From the NCBI GenBank assembly GCA_014360495.1, contig JACIXR010000003.1:1-64000 (forward strand): a stretch of DNA of 64,000 bases, in the 5' to 3' direction. Below are positions 63,096 to 64,000 of this stretch, piece after piece. This stretch comes from a bacterium. GTDB taxonomy: Bacteria; Armatimonadota; JACIXR01. Position numbers and translations under genes: made by a program. Within the stretch, counting starts at the first letter, position 1. Each line of letters opens with the position of its first letter. The notes beneath the pieces were generated by a model. It ran no database searches, was not told the origin of the DNA, and worked only from the letters and a program-made list of their open reading frames with translations.

Positions 63096-63809
63096 TCACT
63101 TGAGGAATAGGCTATCGTCTTCGCAGGGTTCTCCCAGGAAGTTGGAATTGAAATCGGGGTCCTTTAAGACGGGCTTAAGAGCCTTGATATGACCATCGCA
63201 GAAGGCGACATTGGCTGTTTCGTTGTGGCGAAAGTGCATATCATACCAACCCCAGGTCTGGCTCGGAGGAGTGATAGCAACGCTCTCCATCAAGCCTTCT
63301 CCCATCCAGTTTTTAACTGCGGAATCAGCAAAGCAGATTGTCTCAGCAGGATGGGAAAGCTCCGAATCGGAGGCGGGGATTGGCACCCACCAGAGATTTG
63401 GGTCGGGTCTGCCACCTATGTAAAACCAATTGTAGCCGTAACCCCATCCTCCTGTAGCTGGGTTGGGGGATGTCGCTGACCAGGTGGGGCAGGTCCTGAT
63501 GTCCTTGTTTTTAAGATAGGGATAGATGAGCCCACGAGTGAGGTCTACTGTCCCGTCGTTTCTTCTATAGCCGTACCAGTAGTAGGAACCGCCTCCATCG
63601 CTTCCAGCCCAGAAGGGTGGGAATTTACCGTCCCAATCTTGGACATACATCAGGGTAGCAGTGATTAATTGCTTCAAATTGCTCTGGCAAGATGCTTTTC
63701 TCGCCATTTCCCGTGCTCTCGCAAAAACGGGAAAGAGAATTGCTGCCAGGATAGCGATTATCGCTATCACCACCAGCAATTCAATCAATGTAAAACCTCT
63801 TTTTTTCAT
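63096..63809 (-). CDS. Type IV prepilin-like protein (N-methylation motif, H-x9-DG type)
   Basis: 237 residues. [19 protein letters not shown] is a classical class III prepilin leader cleaved after G5, followed by [28 protein letters not shown] as the hydrophobic N-terminal helix. The C-terminus [20 protein letters not shown] is the H-x9-DG motif common in Planctomycetes/Armatimonadota-style pseudopilins. Ribosome site AAGGAGGTG. It is the first gene after the cobalamin riboswitch and terminators, which is odd for a pilin. Confidence 0.93.
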   Translation of the reverse strand: MKKRGFTLIELLVVIAIIAILAAILFPVFARAREMARKASCQSNLKQLITATLMYVQDWDGKFPPFWAGSDGGGSYYWYGYRRNDGTVDLTRGLIYPYLKNKDIRTCPTWSATSPNPATGGWGYGYNWFYIGGRPDPNLWWVPIPASDSELSHPAETICFADSAVKNWMGEGLMESVAITPPSQTWGWYDMHFRHNETANVAFCDGHIKALKPVLKDPDFNSNFLGEPCEDDSLFLK

Positions 63810-63826
63810 AAAAACACCTCCTTCTT

Positions 63827-63859
63827 AAAAAATTAACCCATCGTGCTCCGCACGATGGG
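63827..63859 (-). terminator. Riboswitch-linked terminator 2
   Basis: Minus strand: a 10-bp stem (CCCATCGTGC/GCACGATGGG) with a 3-base loop, then TTAATTTTTT. It lies between the riboswitch and the prepilin start, so it could be the expression platform. Confidence 0.8.
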
Positions 63860-63872
63860 CAGGGGATAAAGG

Positions 63873-63909
63873 AAAAAGCCTCCCGCACGCCCGCGATGCG
63901 GAGGTAGGC
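63873..63909 (-). terminator. Riboswitch-linked terminator 1
   Basis: Minus strand: GCCTACCTCCGCA pairs with TGCGGGAGGC (a small bulge) around a 9-base loop, followed by TTTTT. Together with the second hairpin 15 bases on, this makes two tandem terminator-like hairpins. Confidence 0.6.
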
Positions 63910-63910
63910 T

Positions 63911-64000
63911 TAAAGGGAGTGAATCGGTCTTCCGGCTTCCGGCTTGAGCCTACTCCCTGCGCCTTCCCAGGACTTAAAGTCCCAGTGGCATAATGCAGGT
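63911..64000 (-). promoter_or_regulatory. Cobalamin riboswitch (partial at window edge)
   Basis: On the minus strand the core reads GCCACTG, a GGACTTTAAGTCC hairpin, TGGGAAGGC, then GCAGGGAGTAGG and AGCCGGAAGCCGGAAGACC. These are the conserved aptamer core and B12 box of AdoCbl-type riboswitches. The 5' part (P1/P2 side) lies outside the window. It controls the prepilin, BtuF-like and BtuD-like genes downstream, through the two terminator hairpins (inferred). Confidence 0.88.

Overview
The window reads as chromosomal DNA of a thermophilic, probably Gram-negative-type bacterium. Inference from the sequence: arginine is mostly AGA/AGG, proteins are rich in Lys/Glu/Arg, ribosome binding sites are strong (GGAGG), and TTG/GTG starts are common. 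Several gene types recall Armatimonadota/Fervidibacter-like or neighbouring uncultured lineages: an H-x-DG type prepilin, a GH106-like giant glycosidase, beta-helix exported proteins, and an ABC-ATPase/permease/TPR triad. This placement rests on gene style only, because no rRNA or tRNA gene is visible.

Layout. 1-2229 is an RHS locus: a partial RHS tip with an in-frame stop, a small membrane protein, and a short RHS protein with a cysteine-rich tail, all on the minus strand. 2343-4628 is a three-gene operon with ATGA overlaps: a secreted protein of unknown family, a thioredoxin/CcdA-DsbD-like protein broken by a 7-T run, and a sigma factor. 4822-7814 is gap-pgk-tpiA. 7963-13997 (plus) carries thiE fused to a cyclophilin-like domain, thiC, thiL, a CBS-DUF1385 fusion and argS. 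14018-21056 (minus) holds pyrF, an archaeal-type S-adenosylmethionine synthetase, a Gfo/Idh/MocA oxidoreductase, an unknown exported protein, metF and a two-domain metH. 21121-29948 (plus) holds a TudS-like protein, a PHP protein, an ATP-type PEP carboxykinase, an aldo/keto reductase, a UroD-family protein, an RNase J-like MBL protein and a beta-helix exported protein. A 1143-residue glycosidase lies opposite (29935-33366).

33543-33902 is a small CBS-pair gene with its own promoter and terminator. 33955-42695 (minus) is a long housekeeping run: rpsB, tsf, pyrH, frr, pfkB-family kinase, alaS, a phosphoesterase-like membrane protein and ruvX. 43090-45349 (plus) has a 55-residue cysteine-rich ORF, galT and an Fe-S aldo/keto reductase. 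45439-46315 is a decayed restriction-modification-like locus whose methyltransferase has lost its catalytic middle. 46323-50486 (minus) has a phosphodiesterase-like protein and the TPR/ABC triad. 50569-54232 (plus) has an aspartate aminotransferase, a homocitrate/isopropylmalate synthase-family enzyme and a LeuC/homoaconitase large subunit. 54234-56947 (minus) has NAD salvage genes and a K+ channel. 57070-59039 (plus) has a polysaccharide export protein, a PHP-type phosphatase and a 59-residue membrane protein. 59086-60731 (minus) has a second galT and a YjbH-like protein. 60827-64000 (minus) is a cobalamin riboswitch with two terminator hairpins, followed by a prepilin gene, a BtuF-like binding protein and a BtuD-like ATPase, with no permease.

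Themes. One-carbon/methionine/B12 metabolism (metH, metF, metK, cobalamin riboswitch, BtuF/BtuD), thiamine synthesis, lower glycolysis with gluconeogenesis, NAD salvage and exopolysaccharide-linked genes recur. The most notable points are the B12 riboswitch placed in front of a prepilin, the ThiE-cyclophilin-like fusion, the homopolymer-broken DsbD-like gene in a sigma-factor operon, the RHS duplication with a candidate immunity gene, the archaeal-type MetK, and two small ORFs with good translation signals.
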